In this document: piece by piece, positions 22,668-22,792 of the stretch
Layout: each line of letters starts with the position of its first letter
Position numbering within the stretch: position 1 is the first letter of the stretch
Virus record (IMG/VR): IMGVR_UViG_3300042881_002637
Coordinates: 1 to 22,792 of that record
DNA length: 22,792 nt
Strand: one strand, 5' to 3'
Source: a virus
Program-made: the position numbers and the translations under genes
The notes under the pieces: generated by a model
Told to the model about the DNA's origin: nothing
Seen by the model: the letters and a program-made list of their open reading frames with translations, nothing else
Database searches by the model: none

Positions 22668-22792
22668 ATGCTTGCTATCAAACTAAATGCTGAAGGACAA
22701 GCAGAGGAAGTCCAACTAGCAGATGAAGGTTCTCAACTAGAGCAACTTCAATCTGCCGTAGGCGGACTTGTTCAAGCGATAGACTTCACCGC
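22668..22792 (+). CDS. DUF3846-like early protein (partial, runs off right edge)
   Basis: The 41 visible residues start MLAIKLNAEGQAEEVQL and include LEQLQSAVGGLVQAIDF, which resembles the conserved LQxxVGGxIQ core of DUF3846, a small domain frequent in actinophage early regions and of unknown function. The ATG at 22668 follows AGAAAGGA; another ATG 5 nt upstream (22663) leads to a stop after seven codons. The C-terminus is outside the window. Confidence 0.72.
   Translation, partial: MLAIKLNAEGQAEEVQLADEGSQLEQLQSAVGGLVQAIDFT

Overview
This window looks like the head-gene end of the genome of a tailed phage (Caudoviricetes) with an actinobacterial-type host, together with the start of a divergent early region. 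The portal, prohead protease and major capsid protein resemble actinobacteriophage homologues, and the DNA is moderately AT-rich by eye. A phage of a low-GC freshwater actinobacterium would fit, but the host is an inference. No tRNA, rRNA, CRISPR array, insertion sequence or integrase was seen.

Leftward module (21103 down to 1, minus strand): eleven genes in one tight, partly overlapping series, in transcription order. A double-HTH protein (166 aa), two small unknowns (115 and 119 aa), a DUF1360-like membrane protein (97 aa), the portal (589 aa), a CGNC protein (about 319 aa), a 2969-aa giant, a second CGNC protein (261 aa), an acidic 100-aa protein, a 1581-aa multi-domain prohead protease and, after the only sizeable gap (173 nt), a major capsid protein that runs off the left edge. 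This is the normal portal - minor head protein - protease - capsid order, but the minor-head slot is filled by the giant. The giant carries a complete DEDDh exonuclease domain in the middle, a HipA/PI4-kinase-like domain at the C-terminus and several families of internal repeats. No large terminase lies between the HTH gene and the portal.

A short motif of the type [S/P/V/A]-[I/L/V]-T-A-[A/S/G] recurs in the portal, both CGNC proteins, the giant, the protease and the capsid protein, often between a low-complexity leader and a folded domain. I propose it as the recognition sequence of the phage's own maturation protease. If so, most head proteins are trimmed during assembly, and the capsid protein loses an acidic scaffold-like N-terminus of about 280 residues.

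Divergent region (21104-21679): an AT-rich gap of about 430-570 nt without a convincing gene. It holds several families of short direct repeats and is a candidate origin or operator region.

Rightward early region (21680-22792, plus strand): four small genes, each with its own nearly identical sigma70-type promoter (TTGACA, 17-18 nt, TAGTAT-like). The first two also have their own intrinsic terminators. The last, truncated by the window edge, looks like a DUF3846 protein; the other three are unknown small proteins.
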